Positions 34,359 through 43,135 of a stretch of 64,000 nt of DNA are shown one piece after another. How positions within the stretch are numbered: the stretch's first letter is position 1; every line of letters starts with the position of its first letter. Made by a program: the position numbers and the translations under genes. The notes beneath the pieces are model-generated. The model was not told the origin of the DNA. It saw only the letters and a program-made list of their open reading frames with translations, and did no database searches. Source of the DNA: Rapidithrix thailandica (GTDB lineage Bacteria; Bacteroidota; Bacteroidia; Cytophagales; Flammeovirgaceae); assembly GCF_039710355.1 (NCBI RefSeq), contig NZ_JBDKWZ010000013.1, positions 1-64,000 on the forward strand, written 5' to 3'.

Positions 34359-35246
34359 ATGAATGACAGTGTGTTAAAAGTAGGATTGGTACAGCAAAAC
34401 TGTTCGCCTCACCGGGAGGAAAATATTGCGAAAACCATTCAAGGAATTGAAGCCTGTGTTGCACAAGGAGCTGAGTTGGTGACCTTGCAAGAGTTGCACA
34501 CCAATATTTATTTCTGTCAGGCAGAAGATGTCAATCAGTTTGATTTGGCGGAAGCTATCCCGGGGCCGTCAACGGAAGAATTTAGTGAGGTAGCCCGGAG
34601 GCTTCGGATCGTATTGGTGACATCTTTATTTGAAAAACGGGCACCGGGAATTTACCACAATACGGCTGTCGTGTTTGAAAAGGACGGTTCCATTGCCGGA
34701 ACGTATCGCAAAATGCATATCCCGGATGATCCGGCCTTTTACGAAAAGTTTTATTTTACTCCGGGGGATTTAGGTTTTCAGCCTATCCAAACTTCTGTGG
34801 GGAAGTTAGGCGTGTTGGTATGTTGGGATCAATGGTATCCGGAAGCCGCCCGGCTGATGGCAATGGCCGGAGCCGAGCTTTTGATTTATCCTACGGCCAT
34901 CGGATATGACCCTTTGGATGATCAAAGTGAAAAAGACCGCCAACGCAATGCTTGGATAATTTCACAAAGGGCACATGCCGTAGCAAACGGTCTGCCTGTG
35001 GTGAGCATTAACCGGGTGGGGCATGAACCGGATTTTGCCGGAATTACACAAGGGATTGACTTTTGGGGGCATAGTTTTGTATGCGGCCCACAAGGAGAGT
35101 ACTTGCTTCAGGCTTCAGGGGATAAAGAAGAAAATCTGGTGGTAGAAATTGATAAAAAACGTACGGAAGATGTAAGGCGTATCTGGCCATTCTTTCGCGA
35201 CCGTAGAATTGATGCTTATCAAGATCTTACCAAAAGGTATTTATAA
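34359..35246 (+). CDS. aguB: N-carbamoylputrescine amidase (carbon-nitrogen hydrolase)
   Basis: This 295-residue nitrilase-superfamily enzyme has the full catalytic triad Glu45 (TLQELHTN), Lys118 (YRKMHIPDD) and Cys155 (VLVCWDQWYPEAAR). The substrate-pocket stretch YFCQAEDVNQFDLAEAIPGP and the end RIWPFFRDRRIDAY are those of plant-type N-carbamoylputrescine amidases. These hydrolyse N-carbamoylputrescine to putrescine, CO2 and ammonia, the last step of the agmatine route to polyamines. The usual partner, agmatine deiminase (aguA), is not next to it in this window. It stands alone, with a bidirectional terminator downstream. Confidence 0.93.
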   Translation: MNDSVLKVGLVQQNCSPHREENIAKTIQGIEACVAQGAELVTLQELHTNIYFCQAEDVNQFDLAEAIPGPSTEEFSEVARRLRIVLVTSLFEKRAPGIYHNTAVVFEKDGSIAGTYRKMHIPDDPAFYEKFYFTPGDLGFQPIQTSVGKLGVLVCWDQWYPEAARLMAMAGAELLIYPTAIGYDPLDDQSEKDRQRNAWIISQRAHAVANGLPVVSINRVGHEPDFAGITQGIDFWGHSFVCGPQGEYLLQASGDKEENLVVEIDKKRTEDVRRIWPFFRDRRIDAYQDLTKRYL

Positions 35247-35248
35247 GC

Positions 35249-35290
35249 AAAAAAGTCCGTTCATCTTTGAATATATGAACGGACTTTTTT
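35249..35290. terminator. Bidirectional terminator between aguB and the LytS-type kinase
   Basis: A symmetrical 15-16 bp stem (AAAAAGTCCGTTCAT / ATGAACGGACTTTTT) carries an A tract on one side and a T tract on the other. It serves both convergent genes. Confidence 0.92.
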
Positions 35291-35318
35291 GATTCTGGAT
35301 AGAAGTATACTGTTCCAC

Positions 35319-36473
35319 TTATGTACTGGAAATAACAGGATCCGCATTGTTCCATTTAGGAATGCGTATTTCAGTAAGCACTTGTTGATTTTCATTGACA
35401 ATCTGGAAGGAGGCCTTTTCATTGTAGAGCAATTTTAACCGTTGAATGGTGCTTTTCAGGCCATACCCCTCTTGCTTGCCTATTGGCTTGTATTGACCGG
35501 AGTTCCGGATTTCAAACACCAAAACCTCATCATTATCCACTTTGGTGGTGATGTTGATAAAACCTCCGTTTTTAAGTTTTGAAATTCCATGTTTGATCCC
35601 GTTTTCCACAATTGTCTGAATCATAAGAGGGGGGACTTTGTATTGCAGACTTTCTTCCTGGATATGGTATTCTACCTTCAGGCGTTCCTCAAAACGGGTA
35701 CTTTCCAAAGCCAAATAATCTCTTACAATCTTAAATTCTTCCTCAAAAGGGATTACTTTTTTCTTATCCATCAACAGAGAGTTGCGCAGGATGTTGGAGA
35801 GTTGATACACAGAAGCTTTGGCTTTGACCGGGTCTTCGTCAATCAACGCATTTACCGTATTTAATGCATTGAAAATAAAATGAGGGTTGAGCTGAGAGCG
35901 TAGTTTATTGAGTTCGAATTCATTGACCAAGGCTTCCCATTTGAGATTTCGATTGTAACTGGAAACATAATGGTAAAGGAAATAACATACGGACCAACTG
36001 AAAAATAAAAAAGCTCCGCCTAATAGGGACGTGATCAGGTTACTGGAAGTGAGCTGTGATTGTAAATATTGTTGATTGATCAAGGATGTGATACCCAATG
36101 CAATAGGAATAAAGAACAAAGATAACAGGAAAGAGGTGAGGATAATTCTTAACAGCAATTTGCCGAAGAGGAGTTTGATCCAATGATTTTTTACAATATA
36201 ATTTCTATAAAAATGAGAAAGAACTAATAGACAAAGAGTGGTTACCACGGTATCGACCAGCACCTGTTGTGAAAGGTTGCCATTGGTGGACTGTAAAAAG
36301 GTCAAGTAGGCGCCATAGGTAGTCCATCCCCCTATTTGGCAAATCCAGTAGAGGATTCTTTTGGAAATACGCCAGCCTTTATTCAAAGCATGAAAATGAT
36401 AGCCACTTTCGGAAAATAGGAGCTGTTCCACCGGAGTGGAAGGAAGGTTACCGGACAATGTATCTTTTTTCAT
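35319..36473 (-). CDS. LytS/YehU-type sensor histidine kinase
   Basis: This 384-residue inner-membrane kinase has about four membrane helices (about 45-175). The His_kinase domain follows, with His198 in LRSQLNPHFIFNALNTVNAL. The HATPase N box is VPPLMIQTIVENGIKHG and the G box is GYGLKSTIQRL. Kinases of this family normally pair with a LytTR response regulator encoded next door. None is present on either side, so its partner must be elsewhere. It is separated from the upstream PorE-like gene by a terminator and is probably transcribed alone. Confidence 0.93.
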   Translation of the reverse strand: MKKDTLSGNLPSTPVEQLLFSESGYHFHALNKGWRISKRILYWICQIGGWTTYGAYLTFLQSTNGNLSQQVLVDTVVTTLCLLVLSHFYRNYIVKNHWIKLLFGKLLLRIILTSFLLSLFFIPIALGITSLINQQYLQSQLTSSNLITSLLGGAFLFFSWSVCYFLYHYVSSYNRNLKWEALVNEFELNKLRSQLNPHFIFNALNTVNALIDEDPVKAKASVYQLSNILRNSLLMDKKKVIPFEEEFKIVRDYLALESTRFEERLKVEYHIQEESLQYKVPPLMIQTIVENGIKHGISKLKNGGFINITTKVDNDEVLVFEIRNSGQYKPIGKQEGYGLKSTIQRLKLLYNEKASFQIVNENQQVLTEIRIPKWNNADPVISST

Positions 36474-36494
36474 GTGCGTCTTCTGCTTTATAGA

Positions 36495-36525
36495 TAAAAA
36501 GCCTTACTGAATTGTAAGGCTTTTA
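36495..36525 (-). terminator. Terminator after the PorE-like gene
   Basis: A stem AAAAGCCTTAC / GTAAGGCTTTT with a six-base loop and A/T tracts on both sides lies about 70 bases past the stop at 36595, before the kinase gene. Confidence 0.85.
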
Positions 36526-36594
36526 AGTTATGATTTACTGAGAAATCCTTCAAAGAGATTTCTATAATCCCCATGATTTCGCAGATTAAAGGTA

Positions 36595-38574
36595 TTATTC
36601 TTCTTCTGGCAGGGCCTCACCATCGTCTAAGATGAAAATTGTGGTCCGTCTGTTGAGCTGGTGCTCTTCTTCCGTGATGGCATCTTCCACTACCGGTAAG
36701 GTGGCTCCGTAGCCTTTCGCTTCAATCCTGTCAGGATTAATTCCTTTGGACACAATATAATCTACGGCAGCCTTAGCCCGCTTTTTGGACAAGCGTATGT
36801 TGTATCCCCGGGTCCTTTCCCGGCTATCCGTATGAGAACCTAATTCTATGCGAATGTCAGGGTTGGATTTTAAGAATGTCACTAATTTATCCAACTCTTT
36901 GGCGGCATCCGTACGGATGTCAAACTTGTCATAATCATAGTAGATATTTTCCAGGGTAAACATTTTCCCGGTTTCAATACCTCTAAAGATGTCTTTGGCC
37001 AAATGGACTTCAGACTCCAGGACAATATCGGTTTCAGGTTCGGTCAGGTCTTTTTGATCCACTTCTTTCCCTGCTGTCGGATATTCAACTTCTTGTACCA
37101 AAAAGCTGTCTTTTTCGGCCACAATCGTATAGGTGACACCCATCAAAAGTTTAGGTTCAAAGCGGTATCTTCCTACAGAGTCCGAATACGTAGAGTCAAT
37201 TCGCTCACCTAAGTCGTTAATCAATGCTAAGGCTACATTGGACAACAGCTCATTCTCTACCTCTTTTTCTTCATAAGCCGTACCTGCCAAATAATAATTC
37301 ACTTTCTTCAATTCCGGGGTTTCATCCACGAAATAGTAGATATCGTCATCCCCTTTGGCCGTTGCTGAGTTGCGGTTTGAACTGAAAAAACCGGTTTTCG
37401 GATCTTTAAATGTGAGGGCAAAGTCATCTGCGGGAGAGTTATAGGGTTTGCCCATGTTTTCAATATTGATTTTGCCGGATTTCCGGGTGGCTACAAAAAT
37501 ATCCAAGCCTCCGATACCCGGGTGGCCGTCAGAGGCAAAATACAGTTTTGCATCGCGCGACACAAAAGGAAACATTTCGTTCCCGGAAGTATTGACTTTA
37601 CTACCCAAATTACTGACCCGGGCCCATTGTCCACGGGAGTTTTTTGTTGCCCGCCAAATATCCAGTCCGCCATAACCTCCCGGACGGTTCGAAGCAAAAT
37701 AAAGCGTTTTACCATCCGCAGAGATGGCCGGACATCCGTCCCAGGCATCTTTTGCGCTGATGGGCAGCACTTCAGGTTCCGACCATTCATCATCTTCCAG
37801 GCGGGAGATGTATAAATTAACTTCCTGATATTCTTCTTTCTTTTTACCACTGTTACTCCGGGCAAAAATCATGGTTTTTCCATTGTGAGAGAAAGTAGGA
37901 GAGGCCTCGTGAAATTCGGGCAAGTTAATAAATTCATTAAACCGCTCTACAGTGCCATTGCATAAGTCTTGATCCTGAATGTTGTAATAAAATAAATCTG
38001 TAAATCCGGTACCTGTGGCTTCATAGACTTTTTCTGCATCCCGGTTGGAGGTAAACACCAATCTATCCTGATAAAATACAGGCGCGTACTCCGAGTTGCT
38101 GCTATTGAGTGCTTCGCAATTGGTTACTTTGATATATTCGTGTTCTTCCAAGAGAGGTGCCAGGTTTTTTATGATTTCAATTTCTTCTTTGGCCCGTCTG
38201 CGCTTATTCAGGTCCCCTCCGGAGGTGAAATATTGTTGGAATTTAGCAGAAGCTTCTTCGTACCGTCCATTGGCCTTTAAGGCATAGGCATGATGAAAAA
38301 TCACATCGTTTTCGGTAAATCCGGCTTGAAGGGCTTGTGTATAGTAGGGTTCGGCTTCCCAGATGCGGTTAGAAAGGCGGTAGCATTCCCCGATGTAAAA
38401 GTTGATCCGGCCGGCATTTTTAGAATTGCCTTCTTTCATGGCTTTTTCAAAGACGCCTATTGCTGTATTGAATTCGCCCCGGTCGTACTTTTTCCGGGCT
38501 GTTTTAAACGTTGAAGAGCATCCCCAGGAAAAAAGGATCGACAACGAAACAAAGTATAGGGTGAATTTCTTCAT
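36595..38574 (-). CDS. PorE-like OmpA-family lipoprotein (TPR, beta-propeller, OmpA)
   Basis: This 659-residue lipoprotein (lipobox FSWGCSSTF) has four parts: TPRs at about 25-135; a WD40/PD40-like beta-propeller at about 155-410, with repeats such as PAISADGKTLYFASNRPGGYGG and FVSRDAKLYFASDGHPGIGG (each split here to mark the repeat core LYFAS); a carboxypeptidase-regulatory-like domain at about 425-520; and a C-terminal OmpA domain at about 540-655 (IELGSHTDSRERTRGYN) that binds peptidoglycan. This order is that of PorE, an accessory part of the type IX secretion system, but Bacteroidota have several paralogs with other roles. No other type IX genes are in the window, so I keep the call as PorE-like. 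Confidence 0.88.
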   Translation of the reverse strand: MKKFTLYFVSLSILFSWGCSSTFKTARKKYDRGEFNTAIGVFEKAMKEGNSKNAGRINFYIGECYRLSNRIWEAEPYYTQALQAGFTENDVIFHHAYALKANGRYEEASAKFQQYFTSGGDLNKRRRAKEEIEIIKNLAPLLEEHEYIKVTNCEALNSSNSEYAPVFYQDRLVFTSNRDAEKVYEATGTGFTDLFYYNIQDQDLCNGTVERFNEFINLPEFHEASPTFSHNGKTMIFARSNSGKKKEEYQEVNLYISRLEDDEWSEPEVLPISAKDAWDGCPAISADGKTLYFASNRPGGYGGLDIWRATKNSRGQWARVSNLGSKVNTSGNEMFPFVSRDAKLYFASDGHPGIGGLDIFVATRKSGKINIENMGKPYNSPADDFALTFKDPKTGFFSSNRNSATAKGDDDIYYFVDETPELKKVNYYLAGTAYEEKEVENELLSNVALALINDLGERIDSTYSDSVGRYRFEPKLLMGVTYTIVAEKDSFLVQEVEYPTAGKEVDQKDLTEPETDIVLESEVHLAKDIFRGIETGKMFTLENIYYDYDKFDIRTDAAKELDKLVTFLKSNPDIRIELGSHTDSRERTRGYNIRLSKKRAKAAVDYIVSKGINPDRIEAKGYGATLPVVEDAITEEEHQLNRRTTIFILDDGEALPEEE

Positions 38575-38752
38575 ATCCTGGTTGGGTTGTTTGTATAGTA
38601 AAGATCTACTCTGGGCTTTTTTTCTAAAATATGACCAGTCCCAAATGGGGGCTAATACATTTTAAAGATGATTAATATAAAAATAATAAATTTTTTTACA
38701 CCGTAGGGAATCCCCTTGTTAATTTGCCTATATACATGGATCAGTAGTTATT

Positions 38753-39886
38753 CTACCTTTCGTAAAATTCTATCACCAATTCACTTATGTATTCCACCTC
38801 GGCTTCAGTAAGCTCTGTATAGAATGGTAAGCGCAATAGCTGTTGACTGTATTTCTCAGCATTGGGTAAAGCCAAAGACGCATAATGTTGTGTATAATAG
38901 CGGGTTTGATGCAAAGCGATATAGTGAAAAGTGGATTCCACTCCACGTTCTTTTAAGAAAGCAATCAAATCCCTTCTTTCTGTGGCACTATTACAAACCA
39001 AATAAAACAGACTTGCATTGTGCTGAAAGTCGGCTGTTACCTTGGGTAGTTCAATCTTCCCGGCCTCAGCCAATGGTTTTAGTGCTTGATAATAGCGCTC
39101 CCATAGTATATGCCTTTGTTGTTGTATGGCTTCCAGTCCTTCTAACTGGGCCCATAAAAAGGCGGCTGTAATCTCAGATGGTAAATAGGAAGAGCCTATA
39201 TCTACCCACTCGTAATGACTGACCTTTTTGGCAAGGAAGTCCGTTTTATTGGTTCCTTTTTCTCTTAGCACTTTGGCCCTTTCCACCCACTGAGGGTTGT
39301 TGACTACCAGAGCTCCTCCTTCACCGGAAATAATATTCTTTGTCTCATGGAAGGACAAGGTGGCCAGCTTTCCAAAACTGCCTACACTTTTTCCTTTGTA
39401 ATAAGCCTGGATTGCATGAGCCGCATCTTCAATGAGCTCCAAAGAATATTGCTGGCTTATTTCCAATGCTTTATCCATATCACAAGCAAATCCGCCATAA
39501 TGCACCAATACAATGGCCTTGGTACGTTTATTAATCAACATTTCGGCCTGCTCTAAGTCTATGTTGGGGTGATCCGGTTTGCTGTCACAAAACCGCACTT
39601 TTGCTCCTCTGAGCAAAAACGCATTTGCCGTAGAAACAAAGGTATATGCCGGCAAAATGACTTCGTCTCCCTCTTTGATATCGAGCAACAAGGCGCTCAT
39701 TTCCAGCGCATCGGTACAGGAAGAAGTCAAAAATACTTCAGGAAACGCAAAGCGCTTTTTTAAGAATTCATGGCATTGGATGGTAAAACGACCACCTCCG
39801 GCCACTTTCTTACTCTCCAATACTTGTTGGATATAAGTTTGTTCTTTTCCGGTAATATATGCCTTGTGAAAAGGGATTTGCTTCAT
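38753..39886 (-). CDS. rffA: dTDP-4-amino-4,6-dideoxygalactose transaminase (RffA/WecE-like)
   Basis: This 377-residue PLP-dependent sugar aminotransferase is of the DegT/DnrJ/EryC1 family. The PLP lysine is Lys183 in LSFHETKNIISGEGG. Other marks are SSCTDALEMSALLLDI, GDEVILPAYTFVSTANAF and IEDAAHAIQAYYKGKSVGS. The combination with VESTFHYIALHQTRYY near the end is that of RffA/WecE, which makes dTDP-4-amino-4,6-dideoxygalactose for cell-surface glycans. Other genes of that pathway are not adjacent. The nearest sugar-nucleotide gene is mannose-1-phosphate guanylyltransferase at 41379. Confidence 0.92.
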   Translation of the reverse strand: MKQIPFHKAYITGKEQTYIQQVLESKKVAGGGRFTIQCHEFLKKRFAFPEVFLTSSCTDALEMSALLLDIKEGDEVILPAYTFVSTANAFLLRGAKVRFCDSKPDHPNIDLEQAEMLINKRTKAIVLVHYGGFACDMDKALEISQQYSLELIEDAAHAIQAYYKGKSVGSFGKLATLSFHETKNIISGEGGALVVNNPQWVERAKVLREKGTNKTDFLAKKVSHYEWVDIGSSYLPSEITAAFLWAQLEGLEAIQQQRHILWERYYQALKPLAEAGKIELPKVTADFQHNASLFYLVCNSATERRDLIAFLKERGVESTFHYIALHQTRYYTQHYASLALPNAEKYSQQLLRLPFYTELTEAEVEYISELVIEFYER

Positions 39887-40003
39887 GGATTACCTGATTA
39901 CAACACCACAAGATCGCCCTGCCTACCCATAAGACACTGATTGGAGATCATTGGTTGAGATAAAAAAATAGAATTTATTCCAAAGGAGAGGGAAACGAGT
40001 CGT

Positions 40004-40792
40004 CTACCCTTTGAATAATTGAGTGTCTATCGTGCCTTTAAATACTTGTTGGGCCGGTCCGGTCAAGTAAATATCCTGATATAGGTGGTTTGTTTGTTGA
40101 AAAGCGATTTGAAGGTTTCCTCCCAAAGCTTCTACATCGATCGGGCTTTGCATACCTTGTTGATTGGCAGCAATAGCTGAAGCTGTTACCCCTGTGCCGC
40201 AAGAAAGAGTTTCATCTTCTACCCCTCTTTCGTAAGTCCGTACTTTGATGGAATTGTTATCGGATTTTTGCACAAAATTAACATTTGTTCCTTCCGCAGC
40301 AAAGCGGTCGTTATAGCGGATTTTTTGTCCTTCTTTGACTACGTCTATATCCTCTATGTTTTTCACAAATTGAATATAATGTGGAGAGCCTGTATCCATA
40401 AAAAAGAAATCTTTGCCTGTCTCAATCTCTTCCACATTACCCATTTTTAGATGAACCAGTCCTTCTTTCACAAAAGCTTGATGGGGTCCGTCTACTGCAA
40501 TAAAAGAGGTTTGTTTGTCAAATATGCCTAAAAACTTCGCAAATGCAACGATACAGCGTCCTCCATTTCCACACATCGAACCTTCATGGCCGTCAGCATT
40601 GAAATAAACCATTCTAAAATCGTAACCTTCGGCATTTCGAAGTAAGATCAAGCCATCGGCCCCAATACCAAACCTTCTATGACATAGCCAGTTTACTAAT
40701 TGATAATTAGCAATATCAAATTGCTCTTCCCGGTCATCAATGATGACAAAGTCGTTACCGGTTCCCTGATATTTATAAAAGTTTACTAACAT
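40004..40792 (-). CDS. dapF: Diaminopimelate epimerase
   Basis: This 262-residue enzyme interconverts LL- and meso-diaminopimelate, for lysine and peptidoglycan synthesis. The two catalytic cysteines are Cys74 in SMCGNGGRC and Cys198 in LSCGTGVTASA. Other family marks are YQGTGNDFVIID, FGIGADGLILL and MDTGSPHYIQFV. It follows rffA with about 117 bases between and may share its transcript, since both are minus strand and no terminator separates them. Confidence 0.96.
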   Translation of the reverse strand: MLVNFYKYQGTGNDFVIIDDREEQFDIANYQLVNWLCHRRFGIGADGLILLRNAEGYDFRMVYFNADGHEGSMCGNGGRCIVAFAKFLGIFDKQTSFIAVDGPHQAFVKEGLVHLKMGNVEEIETGKDFFFMDTGSPHYIQFVKNIEDIDVVKEGQKIRYNDRFAAEGTNVNFVQKSDNNSIKVRTYERGVEDETLSCGTGVTASAIAANQQGMQSPIDVEALGGNLQIAFQQTNHLYQDIYLTGPAQQVFKGTIDTQLFKG

Positions 40793-41011
40793 CTTTTTGC
40801 TAAGTAATAATCTACCTTATAGATCTTTGTACGTTCCGTTAGGAGTGTTTGAATCTAATATATGGGAGATAAGTTTTTTTGTCTTTCTCTCTGTACAAAG
40901 ATGATAATTTTATGATTGTATACCTACGAAACAGACAATTTTGGTTTGTTTCTTGCGCGGGTTAAAGCTCTCATAAACTGACGGATATTCCATTTAAAAC
41001 AGAACCCTGGC

Positions 41012-41302
41012 ATGCGCTTTCGACAATTCATTATTGTATTACTATTTAGTTTAATCGTATCGTTTTTTCAAGCTTGCCGTCCCAGGTGTCCTATTACCAG
41101 CTGCCGGGTGAAGATGATCCATACACATCAGATGATAGGAGGAAAATTAGTGAGGGGTAGTAAGTGGCATCAAAAACAAAATGCTAAATATGGAGAAAAG
41201 CACCGGAAAGGGGCAAAAGCCAACATAAGTGGAACTGCGAATAAAAGAAAGCCGCCTAAAGTGAAGAAAAAACGGGGAAAGAAAGCTAAGTGTGTAGAAT
41301 AA
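41012..41302 (+). CDS. Small basic lipoprotein, conserved in Bacteroidota
   Basis: This 96-residue protein has a signal peptide ending in a lipobox-like FFQAC. After it comes a Cys-rich start (CRPRCPITSCRVKMIHTH). A middle stretch, SKWHQKQNAKYGEK, is similar to small lipoproteins I recall from gliding Bacteroidota. The rest is extremely Lys/Arg-rich. Three closely spaced cysteines and the basic tail suggest a structured anchor plus binding to something acidic, such as lipopolysaccharide or DNA. No function is known. It is transcribed alone, with a bidirectional terminator following. Confidence 0.7.
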   Translation: MRFRQFIIVLLFSLIVSFFQACRPRCPITSCRVKMIHTHQMIGGKLVRGSKWHQKQNAKYGEKHRKGAKANISGTANKRKPPKVKKKRGKKAKCVE

Positions 41303-41325
41303 ATAGCTTTGGGTATAAAAATACA

Positions 41326-41366
41326 AAAACCGACAAGCGACTTTTCCCAGGTCGCTTGTCGGTTTA
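41326..41366. terminator. Bidirectional terminator
   Basis: A 15-bp stem, AAACCGACAAGCGAC / GTCGCTTGTCGGTTT, has a nine-base loop. It lies between the small lipoprotein gene and the convergent guanylyltransferase gene, with A/T tracts on both sides. Confidence 0.92.
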
Positions 41367-41378
41367 AAAAACAGTTGT

Positions 41379-42461
41379 TTAACTAAATTCTTTGCCTTTT
41401 TTCTCTTTGGCTTCCGTCAGGTATTGTTTGATCCGTTGCTCTTCGTCTTTATTACATATCAGTAAGACATTGTCTTTTTCGGCTACGATGTAGTTAGACA
41501 AACCCTGTACTACTACCAACCGGTCACTGGGAGTTTTAATGATACAGTTGGTTGTGTCATAGGCCAATACATTGCCATGGAGTACATTTTGGTGTTCGTT
41601 TTTTTCTGAAAGCTCAAAGAGTGATTTCCATGTACCCAAGTCAGACCAACCAAGGTCACAAGGCAATACATATACTTCATCCTTTGCTTTTTCCATGATT
41701 CCGTAATCAATGGAAATGTTTTTACACATATAATAGGTTTCCTTGATGGTTTCTTTTTCTTGCTCTGTATAGTAATGATGAGAGATCTTTTCAAAGAGGT
41801 CACCGATGGAAGGAAGGTGCTTTTTAAACGCTTTTAGAATTGCCTGCACATGCCAAATGAAAATCCCGGCATTCCAAACAAAATCCCCACTTTCCATAAA
41901 AGCTTGGGCCAATTCCAGTTTTGGCTTTTCAGTAAAGGTTTTGACTTTAGACAGAGCTCCCATGGGTTGGTTGAAAAGCACCTGAATATAGCCGTAACCT
42001 GTATCCGGTCTGCTGGGTTGGATTCCGAGTGTCGCCAGGATATCTTGATTTTTGGCGGTTTCGTCTAATACGGTCGTGACTGCCCGGGTGAATTCTCCTT
42101 CTTTTAAAATGATATGGTCGGCAGGCGAGATGACAATATTGGCATTGGGGTTTTTAGCCGCAATCTTATAACAAGCATAGGCAATACAAGGGGCTGTATT
42201 ACGCATTATGGGTTCTAGTAATATTTGTTCGTCAGGAATAAAGGGTAATTGCTCCTTTACCAAATCGTAATAAATATCATTGGTGACAATATATATGTTT
42301 TCTTGAGAACAAACCTCTTTAAAGCGGTCGGTGGTTTGTTGAATCAAGGTTTTTCCTGTTCCCAGGATGTCTTGAAACTGCTTGGGGTGGTTTTGCCGGC
42401 TAAATGGCCAAAAACGGCTCCCAATGCCTCCGGCCATAATCACCACATAATTATTTTTCAT
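41379..42461 (-). CDS. manC: Mannose-1-phosphate guanylyltransferase
   Basis: This 360-residue enzyme makes GDP-mannose from mannose 1-phosphate and GTP. The nucleotide-binding loop is GGIGSRFWPFSRQNHPKQF (about residues 11-29). Further marks are ISPADHIILKE, GYGYIQVLF, FTEKPKLELAQAF and WNAGIFIWHVQAI. It is the short, single-domain form without the C-terminal isomerase domain. GDP-mannose feeds surface polysaccharide and glycoprotein synthesis. It follows DUF721 on the minus strand after about 112 bases. Confidence 0.94.
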   Translation of the reverse strand: MKNNYVVIMAGGIGSRFWPFSRQNHPKQFQDILGTGKTLIQQTTDRFKEVCSQENIYIVTNDIYYDLVKEQLPFIPDEQILLEPIMRNTAPCIAYACYKIAAKNPNANIVISPADHIILKEGEFTRAVTTVLDETAKNQDILATLGIQPSRPDTGYGYIQVLFNQPMGALSKVKTFTEKPKLELAQAFMESGDFVWNAGIFIWHVQAILKAFKKHLPSIGDLFEKISHHYYTEQEKETIKETYYMCKNISIDYGIMEKAKDEVYVLPCDLGWSDLGTWKSLFELSEKNEHQNVLHGNVLAYDTTNCIIKTPSDRLVVVQGLSNYIVAEKDNVLLICNKDEEQRIKQYLTEAKEKKGKEFS

Positions 42462-42573
42462 GTCAATTCAATATTTTTTTAATAGTTCTAGTGAGTTTTA
42501 AGTTTTATTACTGAAAATGAGATTGGCTTATTTTATTGAAAATTGAAATAAGGATACAACATTTCTATTAAAG

Positions 42574-42900
42574 TTAAAGAAAGATAATATCTTCCAATAC
42601 CTTTTCTTTTACATGTTGATTAAGCAATTGTACGATTTTAGTCTTTGACATGTTCAGTTCGCTTTTCAAAGGGGCAGAGTTGATTTTTACAAACAGTGTT
42701 TTGTCTTTGATGAAAAGATTTGTAGTACGCTTAGCCACTGTATTTCCCATGACTTCCGCCCATGAATTGATAATCACGGCATTTTTATACCGCTTCTCCA
42801 AACGATACACCTTCAAAAGTTTTTGAATGGCTGATTTGATCGGCAATGATTCCAAATCCCTTTTTTGTAGTAAGGGATCGTTGTATGATTTATATTTCAT
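42574..42900 (-). CDS. DUF721 (DciA-like) protein
   Basis: This 108-residue protein is of the DUF721 family. The family stretches are SIKSAIQKLLKVYRLEKRY-like (here LPIKSAIQKLLKVYRLEKRY) and VINSWAEVMGNTVAKRT, with the C-terminal LFVKINSAPLKSELNMSK strand-helix pair. The frame is open upstream into a repeat element, but the ATG at 42898-42900 gives the normal family length. DUF721 includes DciA, a loader of the replicative helicase. Linkage to recF, with which it is adjacent in many Bacteroidota, fits a replication role. The palindromic repeat copy B now lies between recF and this gene. Confidence 0.88.
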   Translation of the reverse strand: MKYKSYNDPLLQKRDLESLPIKSAIQKLLKVYRLEKRYKNAVIINSWAEVMGNTVAKRTTNLFIKDKTLFVKINSAPLKSELNMSKTKIVQLLNQHVKEKVLEDIIFL

Positions 42901-42961
42901 AAAGCTCGTATTTTCAAAAATTTGTGTGTTAGTGGTGAGTAATGAGAAACAGGCTATATGG

Positions 42962-43125
42962 TGAAGTGGTTTACACTTATAGTTTTTGGCCGAAGATGGA
43001 ATCAAAACCGGCTCATCAAGGCACTTTTTGAAAAGAATAGCTTTAGCTATTGTTGAAAAAAGTAACACAGAGGAGGCGTTTTTGAAACATTTTTCAGGAA
43101 AAAGAAAAAGGTTAATTCACTTCAC
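42962..43125 (-). repeat. Palindromic MITE-like repeat, copy B
   Basis: This is the inverted second copy of the repeat at 30675-30835. Here the ends are a perfect 8-bp inverted repeat, GTGAAGTG ... CACTTCAC (42961-43125). The central palindrome is intact (AATAGCTAAAGCTATT with outer arms ACTTTTT/AAAAAGT). It begins 11 bases after the recF stop and occupies most of the recF-DUF721 gap. Confidence 0.78.
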
Positions 43126-43135
43126 TATATAAAAG

